Source: Desulfolutivibrio sulfodismutans DSM 3696
GTDB lineage: Bacteria; Desulfobacterota; Desulfovibrionia; Desulfovibrionales; Desulfovibrionaceae
Length of the DNA: 64,000 nucleotides
Assembly (NCBI RefSeq): GCF_013376455.1
Contig: NZ_CP045504.1
Span: 1,591,501 to 1,655,500, forward strand
Direction of reading: 5' to 3'
Part shown: positions 49,197 through 58,165 of the stretch, one piece after another
How positions within the stretch are numbered: position 1 is the first letter of the stretch
How the letters are laid out: the number at the start of each line of letters is the position of its first letter
Made by a program: the position numbers and the translations under genes
Notes under the pieces: model-generated
Told to the model about the DNA's origin: nothing
Seen by the model: only the letters and a program-made list of their open reading frames with translations
The model's database searches: none

Positions 49197-50393
49197 CTAA
49201 TCTCCTCCCCCGATCCGGACCACCTTCCGCCCCCTGCCGGACATTGCATCCAGTCCCGCGTGGCTGACAAGCAACTCCGCCGCCTTGTCGCTGGCCCGCT
49301 TTTTGGCGTCCGGAAGGAACTGCCCGTAGCGCCGGGTCATGGCCGTTGATTTGTGTGTAAGAAGTTCGCCGATCATGTCCAGGGTGAATTCTCCGGAATT
49401 GGCCAGGGTCACGGCGAAATGGTGACGCAGACCGTGGAAAATCCTGAAGCGGGAAGGAATTCCGGCGGCCTTCTTGATGCGCCCGGCGGCCCCGCAGGCC
49501 ACCCGTTGTCCGCCGCCCTTCCCGGGAAACACAAATGGACTTTCAAAAGAACTTTTTGCCTTCCAATCAAGCTGCTCTAACAGGATGGCCCGGGCAATGG
49601 GATTCATGGGGATGCTCACCGTCTTGCCGCCCTTTGGGGAACGGATGGTGATGATCCCGGACAGAAAATCCAGGTCCACATCCCGCAGCTTGAAGACCTC
49701 GCCCCGCCGCATGCCCGTGAACATGGCCAGTTCCAGCATCCTGGCGGCATCCCGGGACGGCCACGCATCAAGCACCTCCTTGAGGCGGACGGCCTCCTCG
49801 GGTTCCAGGTATTCCACCACCTCGTTATCCTTCCTGGGCATCTCGATGACGAAGGACAAGGCCGGACACAGCTTGGCCCTGGCCCCGAAATTCACGATAC
49901 GCCGCACCAGTTCCAAGGCATTCCAGACCGTGGCCGGGGCGCGGCCGGTCATGGCCTTGCGCAGCCGGGCCATGTCCAGGGGCGAGAGTTTGCTTGCCCG
50001 AAAGCCGCCCAGAATGGGGCGGATATGCTTGTCATAGCGGTTGCGGTCCGTCACCACGCCTTTCAGGGAATCCCCTTTGGCCGCAAAATAGGCCTTCGCC
50101 AACTCGTCAATGGTCTTGTCCCGCTTGTCGCGTTCGCGGGCAATTTCCTTGGCGGTCTTCACGTCCTGACCATGCCGGGCTGCCTTCACCCGTTCGGCCC
50201 GGACCTCCGCCGCCACCTGGGGGGTATAGCCTTCCGACCTCCAGCCGACCTTCTCCCAGCGTTTTTTGTCCTCGACCTTATAGGCAATCACATAACAAAC
50301 GTCCGCCTTATCTTCAAAGCGGCGCTCCGTGCTTTCGTAGCAGTAAACGCCGGACCATTTCGCCGGGTGCGCCCGCGTGTATTTGGTGGCCAT
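49197..50393 (-). CDS. int: Tyrosine-type site-specific integrase
   Basis: 398 residues. An N-terminal arm-binding region and a SAM-like core-binding domain (about 95-185) precede the catalytic domain. The Arg-His-Arg-His-Tyr set is visible: Arg in FTGMRRGEVF, H-x-x-R in FHGLRHHFA, His in LLTHKS, and nucleophile Tyr in TRRYGQFL. It integrates the element at the 3' end of tRNA-fMet, whose duplicated copy lies 239 bp upstream of its start. It is transcribed away from attR into the element. Confidence 0.95.
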   Translation of the reverse strand: MATKYTRAHPAKWSGVYCYESTERRFEDKADVCYVIAYKVEDKKRWEKVGWRSEGYTPQVAAEVRAERVKAARHGQDVKTAKEIARERDKRDKTIDELAKAYFAAKGDSLKGVVTDRNRYDKHIRPILGGFRASKLSPLDMARLRKAMTGRAPATVWNALELVRRIVNFGARAKLCPALSFVIEMPRKDNEVVEYLEPEEAVRLKEVLDAWPSRDAARMLELAMFTGMRRGEVFKLRDVDLDFLSGIITIRSPKGGKTVSIPMNPIARAILLEQLDWKAKSSFESPFVFPGKGGGQRVACGAAGRIKKAAGIPSRFRIFHGLRHHFAVTLANSGEFTLDMIGELLTHKSTAMTRRYGQFLPDAKKRASDKAAELLVSHAGLDAMSGRGRKVVRIGGGD

Positions 50394-50404
50394 CGTCCCC
50401 CCTC

Positions 50405-50620
50405 TTTCCTACCCTATTCCTACCCCAACACCCCTTGAAGCCCGACAGGACCACACTTTCTTTCCTACCCTATTCCTACCCAGGAGGGTAAAACAGGGCA
50501 AATTTCATTAAACATCATTCGGGTAAATGACCCAATGACGATATACCTGTCAAGCCTGTAATTTAAGGATAAACTTGTCTCATTAGGTGTGGTTAAACTG
50601 GGTAGGAAAGGGGGTAGGAA
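50405..50620. repeat. Right-end arm-type repeats
   Basis: The 21-base arm sequence (TTTCCTACCC followed by TATTCCTACCC) is at 50405-50425 and 50461-50481, and a related inverted copy is at 50600-50620. With the copy at 18093-18113 these form a plausible set of integrase arm sites across the former attP. The integrase promoter must lie among them. Confidence 0.7.
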
Positions 50621-50631
50621 GACTCGGTTCA

Positions 50632-50723
<92 letters not shown>

Positions 50724-50724
50724 T

Positions 50725-50748
50725 CATACCCCACACTATACCCCACAC
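50725..50748 (+). repeat. Foreign arm-type repeats right of attR
   Basis: CATACCCCACAC followed by TATACCCCACAC directly after the attR T run. The layout (two short C-rich units at the same distance from the core) mirrors the arm repeats of this island, but the units differ, pointing to another integrase that once used the same tRNA site. Confidence 0.5.
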
Positions 50749-50852
50749 GCAGACCGCTTCTGCCCAGCATACATCCCCCAATACCTTCGGCCACTTGAGT
50801 TGGGCCACCTTCCTGCGGAGGTATCCCTGCCAGCAGCCACTTGCTCCCCTCC

Positions 50853-50890
50853 CAAACAAAAAGCCCGTCCAAGGACGGGCTTTTTGTTTG
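50853..50890. terminator. Perfect bidirectional terminator
   Basis: CAAACAAAAAGCCCGTCC and its exact inverse GGACGGGCTTTTTGTTTG around AA: an 18-bp perfect palindrome with A and T runs on the two sides. Ends the vapC transcript coming from the right. Confidence 0.88.
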
Positions 50891-50962
50891 AAGAAAAAGA
50901 GGCGTGCCAGACGCCACTGAACCCGCAGAGGCGTAGGCCTTCCCCGCACGCGCTGGGGCAGC

Positions 50963-51367
50963 CTACTCCCAGGGATTGAACACGCGCACCCCTGTGGGTA
51001 TGAAGTGCCGCTCATTGCGCGTCACCACCACCATGTCGTGTTCCAAGGCCGTGGCGGCAATGAGGATGTCCGCATCAGCCCGGCCCAGGTCCGCGCTGCA
51101 TTGACCCCAGCGACGGGCCACCTCCGTGGTGATGGGCAGGATGCGGTCCCCGTAGGCCAGCACCAGGTGCGCCAGCCAGTCGGCGAGGCGTTGGGCGAAG
51201 GCGGCATCCCTGGCTTGCTGGCGACGAATCCCGCGCTCTATTTCACCGACAGTGACCACGCTGACAAAAAGCTTCCCCTCATCCGCACCGCTGATCCAGC
51301 GCACCAAGCCGGGGTTGCGGTCATTCTTGCGCAGTTCCGAGAGGACGACCGTGTCCAGCAGAAACAT
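50963..51367 (-). CDS. vapC: VapC-like PIN-domain toxin
   Basis: 134 residues starting MFLLDTVVLSELRKNDRNPG. The PIN-domain acidic set is visible: Asp in LLDT, Glu in VTVGEIERG, and the Asp pair in GRADADILIAATA. Such toxins cleave RNA and are held by the upstream antitoxin. ATG 51367 overlaps the antitoxin stop by one base (TGATG); an in-frame TTG one codon earlier is less likely. Confidence 0.9.
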   Translation of the reverse strand: MFLLDTVVLSELRKNDRNPGLVRWISGADEGKLFVSVVTVGEIERGIRRQQARDAAFAQRLADWLAHLVLAYGDRILPITTEVARRWGQCSADLGRADADILIAATALEHDMVVVTRNERHFIPTGVRVFNPWE

Positions 51368-51630
51368 CAAAACTCCACCTCCCTCAGGGCGATGTCCTCG
51401 CGCGAGGCGTCCGCCTCCGCACCACCGCCGGGCATGGAGAGCAAAAATTCCGTGAAACGCGGGGCAGGGCTCTTGCCTTGGGCGACAAACCTTTCATAGT
51501 CGCTCATGGAAACCACCACCACCGAAGGCTTGCCGCGCTTGGTCACCACCTGCGGCGCACCGGCGCACGCAGCATTGACCACTTCACTGAACTTGTTTTT
51601 GGCGTCTTGCAGCGTCCATGTGCTCGGCAT
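51367..51630 (-). CDS. Phd/YefM-type antitoxin
   Basis: 87 residues from ATG 51630: MPSTWTLQDAKNKFSEVVNA, then QVVTKRGKPSVVVVSMSDYE, the Phd/YefM core. It should bind its operator and neutralise the VapC toxin through its C-terminal tail. A GTG at 51636 in the same frame lies inside the ribosome-binding site AGGAGGTG and is not the start. Coupled to vapC. Confidence 0.9.
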   Translation of the reverse strand: MPSTWTLQDAKNKFSEVVNAACAGAPQVVTKRGKPSVVVVSMSDYERFVAQGKSPAPRFTEFLLSMPGGGAEADASREDIALREVEF

Positions 51631-51643
51631 AGGCACCTCCTGT

Positions 51644-51660
51644 CTAGATATTACATCTAG
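51644..51660. promoter_or_regulatory. Probable antitoxin operator
   Basis: CTAGAT ATTAC ATCTAG, a 17-bp palindrome 14 bases upstream of the antitoxin ATG and just before its ribosome-binding site. Position and symmetry fit autoregulation by the toxin-antitoxin complex. Confidence 0.6.
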
Positions 51661-52094
51661 CCATTATCCAGACAAATGGCAAGCTGGCCTTGGACAAACC
51701 GTGCGCTGTCCCGACGGGCAATGATTCTGTGCTCTACAAGCACGGCCCTAATTCCTTCGAGCTGCACGACTCCCTGGCCACGCTTTCTCCAGTTGCCTGC
51801 CCGAGCATCACGTCCAGTCTGCCTAAGGCCCGCGCATTCGGTTGACGGCCTCGGGGGCAAGGCGCTTCTGGACAACTTGCCCCGGCGCAAGCCGCCATTC
51901 AGACCGTGCCCCAGTGGTTCGGGAAGAAGGGCGTGTCCGATTTGGAAAAACTGGCCACGTCGCTTTGGCTCCGCAAAGAGACTCCTGGAGCAAACGAAGC
52001 CGATCTCACGCAGGCGATGCATCGCATCAAGCCGCACATCAGCCCCGTTGATGCCCGTCAGGCCCTCCGGGATGAGGCGGCATTGCCCGCGTAG
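51661..52094 (+). pseudogene. Degraded gene, unknown family
   Basis: Two frames carry protein-like fragments: around 51675-51845, LYKHGPNSFELHDSLATLSP ending at a stop; then from about 51880 to the stop at 52094, QAAIQTVPQWFGKKGVSDLE and SLWLRKETPGANEADLTQAM to DEAALPA. Composition and order suggest one gene broken by frameshifts or deletion. The family is not recognised. Confidence 0.35.
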
Positions 52095-52274
52095 CGCCCG
52101 ATCCTTTCTCCGTCATCAACCAAAAAAACACATGTGGCCGTACAGCCAGACAGTCCCCTCTCCTTTCCCCCACCCCTCGCGGCAACTTGCGCAAATCATG
52201 CACCTTTCTTGCGTGTTTCTCCGCAAAAACACGCATTGGACGGCACGCCAGCCCCCTGTCCGCCCCAAAAACCA

Positions 52275-52316
52275 GGCCTCCCGGGAATGGCCTATCTGCC
52301 GCATTCCCGGGAGGCC
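52275..52316 (-). terminator. Terminator of the AEP primase gene
   Basis: GGCCTCCCGGGAATG at 52275-52289 pairs perfectly (15 bp) with CATTCCCGGGAGGCC at 52302-52316. The AAAAA just left is a T run on the minus strand, downstream of the primase stop at 52360. Confidence 0.85.
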
Positions 52317-52359
52317 GCCGTGTCCTCTTCTTCTCCCGCCTAAACGAAACAAACGAATT

Positions 52360-54792
52360 TCACGAATTATCCGACATGCTCCCAGCGGGCGATAGTTCGT
52401 TATTTTCGGTTTGTTCGTTCAGGGTGAAAACAGCCTTCGGCCGGCCTGTGGTCTTCTCTTCCGTCTTGTTGATGTGCCCGGCGGTCAGGAGTTCCTGAAG
52501 GGCCTCACGCAACTTCTCCCGGGAGGCGTTATTCCCGAGCGCCCGGTGCAAGGCCGTGGTCGTCATGGGGCCGCCAGCCAGTGCGCCGCGAATCCTCTCC
52601 GCGAGCGGATTGGTCTCGCGACTGCCGAAGATGAAGAGCGCCGAGGCCCGGCAGTACTCCCAAAACGCCAGCCCGGCCTGAAGATGCGCCACGCCGATAT
52701 GCCCCTGCCCGTCCAGTAGGGCATAGATCATGGCCAACCGCACGGCCTGGGCCTCACCCCGGTTGATGATGCACCCCGCAAGTCCGGGATGCTCCCGGGA
52801 AAGACGGGGATAGACCGTGCGCCACAAATCCTCGGCCGACCCATCCCACGTCATCTCTTCGCGGCGCTGTCCGATATCGACCAGCCGCGACACCTCGCGC
52901 CGTAGCCTGGACAGTTCGTCCTGGGGCATCCGGCGAGGAAACGCCACCATTCCATGCCGCCTGGCGCACACCCAAAGGAAACGATTCCCAAAGCCGTTGA
53001 AGGCCTGGACCTCGTCCAACAGAGCCCGCAGTTCTTGAAACGTGATATGCGTCACGATGCCGACATGCGCCCCCGTGACCTTCGTCCGCTCCTTTTTCAC
53101 CATGGGGGAATAATCGCCTGAATCCCAAAAGCACCGAACCGCCGTCGACAGGGTATTCCCCTCACGCTTGGTGCATTGCAGCGCTGAGGCGAATTCCTCA
53201 TCCGCGACATACAGACGTTTGTCCTCGACTCCGGGGTCCACCAGAACCCATGACCCGGCAGAGGTCTTCTTGTCGATGACCCATTCCGTGCGGGCATCCC
53301 GGACGCAAAACGCGAGGCCCTCGCCGGTGGAGAGCGGGCCGCTGCTGGTCGCGGCGGGTGACGGGAACGAGTTGTCCGGGTTGTCCGAGTTGTCTGGGAG
53401 GCCTTCGGGAGAAAAGAGCGCATTCACCGGATGCGCCGAGGTTCCTTTCCGGGCCTTGCTGGACGCCCCGACGATGGCCGTGAACAGGCGCGGATAATGC
53501 CGCGTCTCACCCAGATACATGCCCGGCCCCTTCAGTACCCCGTTGCCGGACACCTCCACCTCGAAGCGGGTCAGGAAGGTGGCCAGCACCGCCGCCGGAT
53601 CGGCTTCCGAACCCCGCGTGGCCAGTTCGATGAACGCACCGGCAATGCCTGGGTGCGCCTGGGGGGAAAAAGTCGGCCACGGCACGAGAAGTGGCGTCCA
53701 CTCCTCGGGCTGCTGGCTGGCAGGGCCGGGGGTGGCGGCCACGTTGCCCGCCCCGAGCGGCGCGTCGCTGCTTATCCTCTGACGCGCCTCCTGCCAGGTG
53801 CGCCCTCGGCAGGAGGCGTGAAAGCACTGATACGAGAGCCTGCCATCAGCGGCCTGATAGATGGCGGCCTCGCCATGGGCATGTCCCGGATCGAACACGC
53901 ATTCCTCCAAGACATACAGCATGCCGCCCTTGAAGGGCTTTTCCTTCTTCAGTCCACGGCCATGCCGCTCCAGGTAGGCGCGGACATCGAACCGCCCTCC
54001 CGGGTCTGCGGCGGTGGGGGCAGGGAGAGCGTGGCGTGGCGTGGCATCCGCCCCGGCCTGTGCGGCAAAGGCCTCCAGCAGCGCCCGGGGAACGGGCGCG
54101 CTATGTCCCGGCACATCCACAATGGCCGACGCACGGTGCGGCCGCTCCACCGTGTGGTCGCCCTTGCGGGCCATGGTCCCCCACAGCTTGACCAGCCGAG
54201 CCGGGTTGAACACGGACTGATCCACCGTGGCCTCGCCGGTATCGAACCTGGCAGCCAGGGCCTTGAGTACCCCCTTGACCAACATGACGCTCTCAGGCGT
54301 GTTGGCAAGGTCGATCTTGTACACAAGATGCCACCCGTTTCCCGAGTCGGCGGCAAGCGGCTCCGGCCACCCCAGATGGGTCAGATGGGCGGCGATCCGT
54401 TGCGCCACGTCGTGCGCCGCCATTTTCTCCGGCTCAGAGCTTGAGATGCCGGAGGGACGCGCCGGGTCCACATCCACCAGGAGATTGCACAGGCAAAGGG
54501 CCTCACTGTCCTGCGTCCGCCCCACTCCCGCCTTCAGCCTGTGGTCGGCTCGACCAAGGAGGGCGGGGGTGACCGGGTTGAGGGTGACATACACCCCCTC
54601 GGGCTTTGCCTCCGCATCCAGCCGGACGGCCAGTTCCGCCAGAGCCTGTTTGTCCCGAAACCACCCGGCCACAATGGCCTTTTTGCCCCCGGCAAACTCG
54701 TTGCCCCAAAGGCTGGACTTCCTGGTTTGCGGGCCGATGGCGCAGAGTTCCACAACATGCTCCGCATCGTACAAGGCGACGATGGCTTTCAT
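52360..54792 (-). CDS. AEP-type primase / DUF3987-like ATPase
   Basis: 810 residues. The N-terminal third resembles archaeo-eukaryotic-type primases of mobile elements: an acidic motif LLVDVDPARPSG, the SGNGWHLVYKI motif, and NPARLVKLWGTMARKGD. The middle part has a nucleotide-binding loop of the DUF3987 type, VGASSKARKGTS, and the C-terminus a winged-helix-like segment (TTTALHRALGNNASREKLRE). It probably replicates a mobile element, but it lies outside the island above and differs from that island's own primase, so it belongs to a second, decayed element. It has its own terminator. Confidence 0.75.
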   Translation of the reverse strand: MKAIVALYDAEHVVELCAIGPQTRKSSLWGNEFAGGKKAIVAGWFRDKQALAELAVRLDAEAKPEGVYVTLNPVTPALLGRADHRLKAGVGRTQDSEALCLCNLLVDVDPARPSGISSSEPEKMAAHDVAQRIAAHLTHLGWPEPLAADSGNGWHLVYKIDLANTPESVMLVKGVLKALAARFDTGEATVDQSVFNPARLVKLWGTMARKGDHTVERPHRASAIVDVPGHSAPVPRALLEAFAAQAGADATPRHALPAPTAADPGGRFDVRAYLERHGRGLKKEKPFKGGMLYVLEECVFDPGHAHGEAAIYQAADGRLSYQCFHASCRGRTWQEARQRISSDAPLGAGNVAATPGPASQQPEEWTPLLVPWPTFSPQAHPGIAGAFIELATRGSEADPAAVLATFLTRFEVEVSGNGVLKGPGMYLGETRHYPRLFTAIVGASSKARKGTSAHPVNALFSPEGLPDNSDNPDNSFPSPAATSSGPLSTGEGLAFCVRDARTEWVIDKKTSAGSWVLVDPGVEDKRLYVADEEFASALQCTKREGNTLSTAVRCFWDSGDYSPMVKKERTKVTGAHVGIVTHITFQELRALLDEVQAFNGFGNRFLWVCARRHGMVAFPRRMPQDELSRLRREVSRLVDIGQRREEMTWDGSAEDLWRTVYPRLSREHPGLAGCIINRGEAQAVRLAMIYALLDGQGHIGVAHLQAGLAFWEYCRASALFIFGSRETNPLAERIRGALAGGPMTTTALHRALGNNASREKLREALQELLTAGHINKTEEKTTGRPKAVFTLNEQTENNELSPAGSMSDNS

Positions 54793-54930
54793 GACCCTGT
54801 CAAGAACAAGTGAGGATATCGAAAGAGTATTTCGTGCACATTACGTGTGGCGTCTCTGTACTCTCTGGCACGTGGAGATCAAAAAAGTCTAACTATATGA
54901 AGATATTTGAAAAAAGAGTATGAGTCTGCC

Positions 54931-54980
54931 CTGCGTCTTACACGCCGACGACAGGGGGTCAAATCCCCATGGAGATGCCA
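54931..54980 (+). repeat. tRNA 3'-half fragment, probable attachment scar
   Basis: An anticodon-like loop CTTACAC at 54937-54943 (TAC, Val-like), a T arm GGGG GTCAAAT CCCC, an acceptor 3' strand and CCA at 54978-54980. The 5' half is missing and the anticodon stem is mispaired, so it is not a functional tRNA. Tyrosine integrases leave such 3'-end copies at island borders. Confidence 0.5.
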
Positions 54981-54993
54981 AAGAAAAAACAAT

Positions 54994-55023
54994 GGGTTAG
55001 GCAAAAATCGCTGTAACCCTTTT
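54994..55023 (+). terminator. Terminator behind the tRNA fragment
   Basis: GGGTTA at 54994-54999 and TAACCC at 55014-55019 followed by TTTT. It sits 14 bases behind CCA, the same geometry as the tRNA-fMet terminator, which supports the reading of the fragment as a tRNA 3' end with its native flank. Confidence 0.55.
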
Positions 55024-55219
55024 CTCACCAACGCTATGCCCAGCATGCACAATGAATTCCCTCAAAGCCCGTCGCCTTTTCATCAGCCTGTTTACCTTGG
55101 ATAAATTGCCCTTACCTCTCATGCCAGGCTACTTCTTGGACAGGGGCGGTTGATCTCCGGCTCCTTCGCTGGGGTTTGTCCTCTGGGCCCGTCCTTTGTC
55201 CCATATTGAAACAGAGGAC

Positions 55220-56563
55220 TCACTCCAGTTTGAAATACTTGAGCTTGCGCCACAAGGTGGTCCGGGGGATCCCCAGGATCTGCGCGGTGAGGCCCTTGCT
55301 GCCACCGGTGCGGTCCAGAACCCTGGTGATGTGTCGGCGTTCGATCTCCTCGAGGGTGGCCAGCCGTTCGCCCTCGACGGAGGCGAAATCCATCTGCTGC
55401 AGGTCCCGGGGCAGGTCGGCCACGGTGATGGTCTTGGCATCGCACAGGGCCACGGTGCGTTCGATGATGTTTTCCAACTCGCGGACGTTGCCCGGAAATC
55501 CGTAGTTCATGAGCAGCTGCATAGCCTGGGGATCGATGTCCCGCACGGTTTTGTGGAAGAGCAGGGAATACTTGTCCAGAAAATGCCGGGCGAGCAGGGG
55601 AATGTCCTCCTTGCGTTCGGAAAGCCGGGGCAGGACGATGTTCACCACATTGAGCCGGTAATACAGATCTTCCCGGAAGAGTCCCTTGTCCACCTCCAGC
55701 TTGAGGTCCCGGTTGGTGGCCGCGATGATCCGGATGTCCAGATCGATGGGCTTTGTGCCTCCCACCCGCAAGATCCGACGCTCCTGGATGACGTGCAACA
55801 GATTGACCTGCATGGTCAGCGGCATCTCGCCGATTTCGTCCAAGAACACGGTGCCGCCTCCGCCCGATTCCAGAAGGCCGATCCGGGTCGCGACGGCCCC
55901 GGTGAAGGCGCCCTTCTCGTGCCCGAAAAGCTCGCTGGCGATGAGTTCCTCGGTAAACCCACCGCAGTTGAAGGAAACGAAGGCCCGCTCCCGGCGCGGC
56001 GAAAGACGATGCAGGGCCCGGGCCACCAAGGCCTTGCCCGTTCCGCTGGCGCCCTGGATCAGGACGTTGCAGGAAACCGGCGCGATTCTGCGGATCAGTT
56101 CAAAAACCTCGCGCATGGCGGAACTTGCCCCGACCATGGACTCAAGCCCGGACTCCACCCGCAGCGCCTGACGCAGGAGGCGGTTCTCCCGGGCCATGCC
56201 CACCTTGCCCAGGGCCGCGCGGACCAGGCTACGGACCTCGGCCAGTTTCAGGGGCTTTTGCAGGTAATGGAACGCCCCGAGCTTGATGGCCGTGATCGCC
56301 GTCTCCAGGTCGCCGAACCCGGTGATCATGATCACCTCGGTCTCGGTCCCCATGGCCTTGATCCGCTTGAGGGCCTGAAGCCCGTCCATGCCCGGTAGCC
56401 GCAAATCCAGGAGAACCCCGTCGAACGAAGCCTCGGACGCCGCATCAAGAAAGGATTCGGCATCAGGGAATCCCCGGGCTTCGTACCCGTCCCGGGAAAG
56501 CGCCTCGCACAATCGTTTCCGGGCCGTGGCCTCGTCATCCACGATGGCGATCCTAGACGGCAT
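55220..56563 (-). CDS. NtrC-family sigma-54-dependent response regulator
   Basis: 447 residues. Receiver at 1-120 with the phospho-acceptor Asp in VLLDLRLPGMDG and Lys in LQKPLK. AAA+ domain about 140-375 with the Walker A variant GASGTGKA (the usual motif ends in KE), the sigma-54 loop GAFTGA and Walker B VFLDEIGEMP-like GGTVFLDEIGEM. Fis-type DNA-binding helix at the end (TAQILGIPRTTLWRKLKYF). It overlaps the kinase gene by 11 bases, forming one operon with it, and is the natural activator of the sigma-54 promoter across the divergent spacer. Confidence 0.95.
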   Translation of the reverse strand: MPSRIAIVDDEATARKRLCEALSRDGYEARGFPDAESFLDAASEASFDGVLLDLRLPGMDGLQALKRIKAMGTETEVIMITGFGDLETAITAIKLGAFHYLQKPLKLAEVRSLVRAALGKVGMARENRLLRQALRVESGLESMVGASSAMREVFELIRRIAPVSCNVLIQGASGTGKALVARALHRLSPRRERAFVSFNCGGFTEELIASELFGHEKGAFTGAVATRIGLLESGGGGTVFLDEIGEMPLTMQVNLLHVIQERRILRVGGTKPIDLDIRIIAATNRDLKLEVDKGLFREDLYYRLNVVNIVLPRLSERKEDIPLLARHFLDKYSLLFHKTVRDIDPQAMQLLMNYGFPGNVRELENIIERTVALCDAKTITVADLPRDLQQMDFASVEGERLATLEEIERRHITRVLDRTGGSKGLTAQILGIPRTTLWRKLKYFKLE

Positions 56564-58004
56564 GCTCGGACTCCTCCTTGTCCGCCGGAGCGGCGGTCCT
56601 GGGCAGGTGGATGATGAAGGTGGTTCCCAGGCCGGGTTCGCTCTCCACCTCGATGCGCCCGCTGTGACGTTTGATGATGGAATAGGTCACGGCGAGCCCC
56701 AGCCCGGTGCCCTTGCCTACGTCCTTGGTGGTGAAAAAAGGCTCGAAGATGTGCGGGAGAAGGGCCTTGTCGATGCCCTTTCCGGTGTCGCGCACCTCCA
56801 GGCGCACGGAGTTGGGCTCTTCCCGGGCCAAGATGTCGATACGCCCCCCCGGCGCGGTGGCATGCACGGCGTTTTGCAGCAGGTTGACGAACACCTGCTG
56901 CAGGTGGCGCAGGTTGCCGACCACGCCGGGGAGGCCGGGCGGCACGTCCACGCCGACGGTCAGCCCGGAAATCATGATCTGGTTTTTGACCAGGGCCAGG
57001 GAGCTTTCCACGATCACTTCCGGGGACAACGGGCTGAATCTGGCCTTTTCCGTGCGGGAAAAATCGAGCAGGTTGCGGACGATCTCCCCGGCCCGCTCGG
57101 CCTGGGACAGGATGTCCGAGACGATCTCCCGGCCGTCCTCGTCCAGGTCCTGGCCGTGGATCTCGATCATGCTCTCGGCCGAGAGCATGATGTTGTTGAT
57201 GGGGTTGTTGATCTCGTGGGCGATGCCGGCCGTCAGCGTGCCCAGGGCCGCGATCTTGCGGGCCTGGAGCAGATCCTCCTGGTGCGCGGCCAGTTCCAGG
57301 GCCATGCGGTCCAGGGCGTCCAGGAGCCCGGCAATCTCCACGATATGGTGCCCGCCGTGCCTGACCGGGCTGAAGTCGCCCGTGGCCACCCGGGCCGTGA
57401 TCTGCCCCACCAAGCCCAGAGGCCGCAGCAGGCTGTGGTTTATGACCTTGATGAGGAAGGCCATGAACACCAGAAATATCCCCAGATAGGCGCACGGCAG
57501 CAGGGAGACCACGACGATGGTCCTGTGGATGCGTTCACGTTTGGTGGCGATGAGGTCAGAGGCCAGGTCCACCAGTTGTTTCCCCGTGCCCCTGGCGACG
57601 TCCATGCCGGAGAGACGGGCGCTTTCCAGGGCCGAGAACTCCTGCCGGTACCGGGTCAGGGTCTCCTGGATATTCGCGAGATCACCGGCATCGGATATCC
57701 TGACGATGTCTCCGCCCAACTCGGCCAGGGCCGTCGCGGCTTGGTCCAGGTAGGCCATCCCATCGCGATAATTTTCCTTTTCGCCGTAAATGAACAGGTT
57801 CTTCTCGAACCGCCTGGCCTCCAGGATGGCATTGAGAAAGTCATCATAGCGTTCCGACAGGACCAGCCGCTCGCGCATTGCCGACAACGTCCAGACATTG
57901 AGCAGGGTCAGGCCGCTTGCCGCCAGAAAAGCCACCAAAAACAGGGTGAATATTTTCCCCTTGATGGAATTGAAAAAGACCTTGAACCGATTCGCGTCGC
58001 GCAT
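56553..58004 (-). CDS. Membrane sensor histidine kinase
   Basis: 483 residues. Two membrane helices (about 16-38 and 160-185) enclose a periplasmic helical sensor of about 120 residues, then HAMP, the H-box GIAHEINNPINNIM, and the ATPase with VFVNLLQNAVHA, DTGKGID and GTGLGLAVTYSIIKRH. It lacks a PAS domain, so sensing is periplasmic. The start is ATG 58004 (MRDANRF), with GGAGG 6-7 bases upstream; ATG 58019 is less likely. It should phosphorylate the NtrC-type regulator encoded behind it. Confidence 0.94.
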   Translation of the reverse strand: MRDANRFKVFFNSIKGKIFTLFLVAFLAASGLTLLNVWTLSAMRERLVLSERYDDFLNAILEARRFEKNLFIYGEKENYRDGMAYLDQAATALAELGGDIVRISDAGDLANIQETLTRYRQEFSALESARLSGMDVARGTGKQLVDLASDLIATKRERIHRTIVVVSLLPCAYLGIFLVFMAFLIKVINHSLLRPLGLVGQITARVATGDFSPVRHGGHHIVEIAGLLDALDRMALELAAHQEDLLQARKIAALGTLTAGIAHEINNPINNIMLSAESMIEIHGQDLDEDGREIVSDILSQAERAGEIVRNLLDFSRTEKARFSPLSPEVIVESSLALVKNQIMISGLTVGVDVPPGLPGVVGNLRHLQQVFVNLLQNAVHATAPGGRIDILAREEPNSVRLEVRDTGKGIDKALLPHIFEPFFTTKDVGKGTGLGLAVTYSIIKRHSGRIEVESEPGLGTTFIIHLPRTAAPADKEESEHAV

Positions 58005-58041
58005 GGTCGGCCTCCGCATAGGTTTCCGTTACCGTAGGCCA

Positions 58042-58093
58042 TGTTCCATTTTGATACAAGCTCTTTCGCCCTTCTCTGTTTCATTTCGATACA
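58042..58093. promoter_or_regulatory. Twin palindromic activator sites
   Basis: TGTTCCATTTTGATACA at 58042-58058 and TGTTTCATTTCGATACA at 58077-58093: 15 of 17 bases identical, each an inverted repeat of type TGTWTC-N5-GAWACA. Start-to-start distance is 35 bp. They lie 73-124 bp upstream of the -24 element, the usual place of enhancer sites for NtrC-type activators. Confidence 0.7.
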
Positions 58094-58165
58094 TTCATTG
58101 CCCTGACCGTTTTGAGGCAGTTAAAATTTCATTTTATTCTGAAGTGTTACGGCACTCAAGGACCA

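Larger units (their letters stand above)
54793..55219. other. 427-bp region with tRNA scar
   Basis: AT-rich spacer between the primase gene and the end of the NtrC-type gene. Besides the tRNA 3'-end fragment and its terminator (54931-55023) nothing is recognised. It marks the border between the accessory region and the conserved chromosome to the right. Confidence 0.5.

Noticed and set aside
51676-52395. 239-codon plus-strand frame near the toxin-antitoxin pair
   Set aside because: Pro/Arg/Ser-rich and out of frame with the protein-like fragments in the same stretch, which fit a broken gene better.
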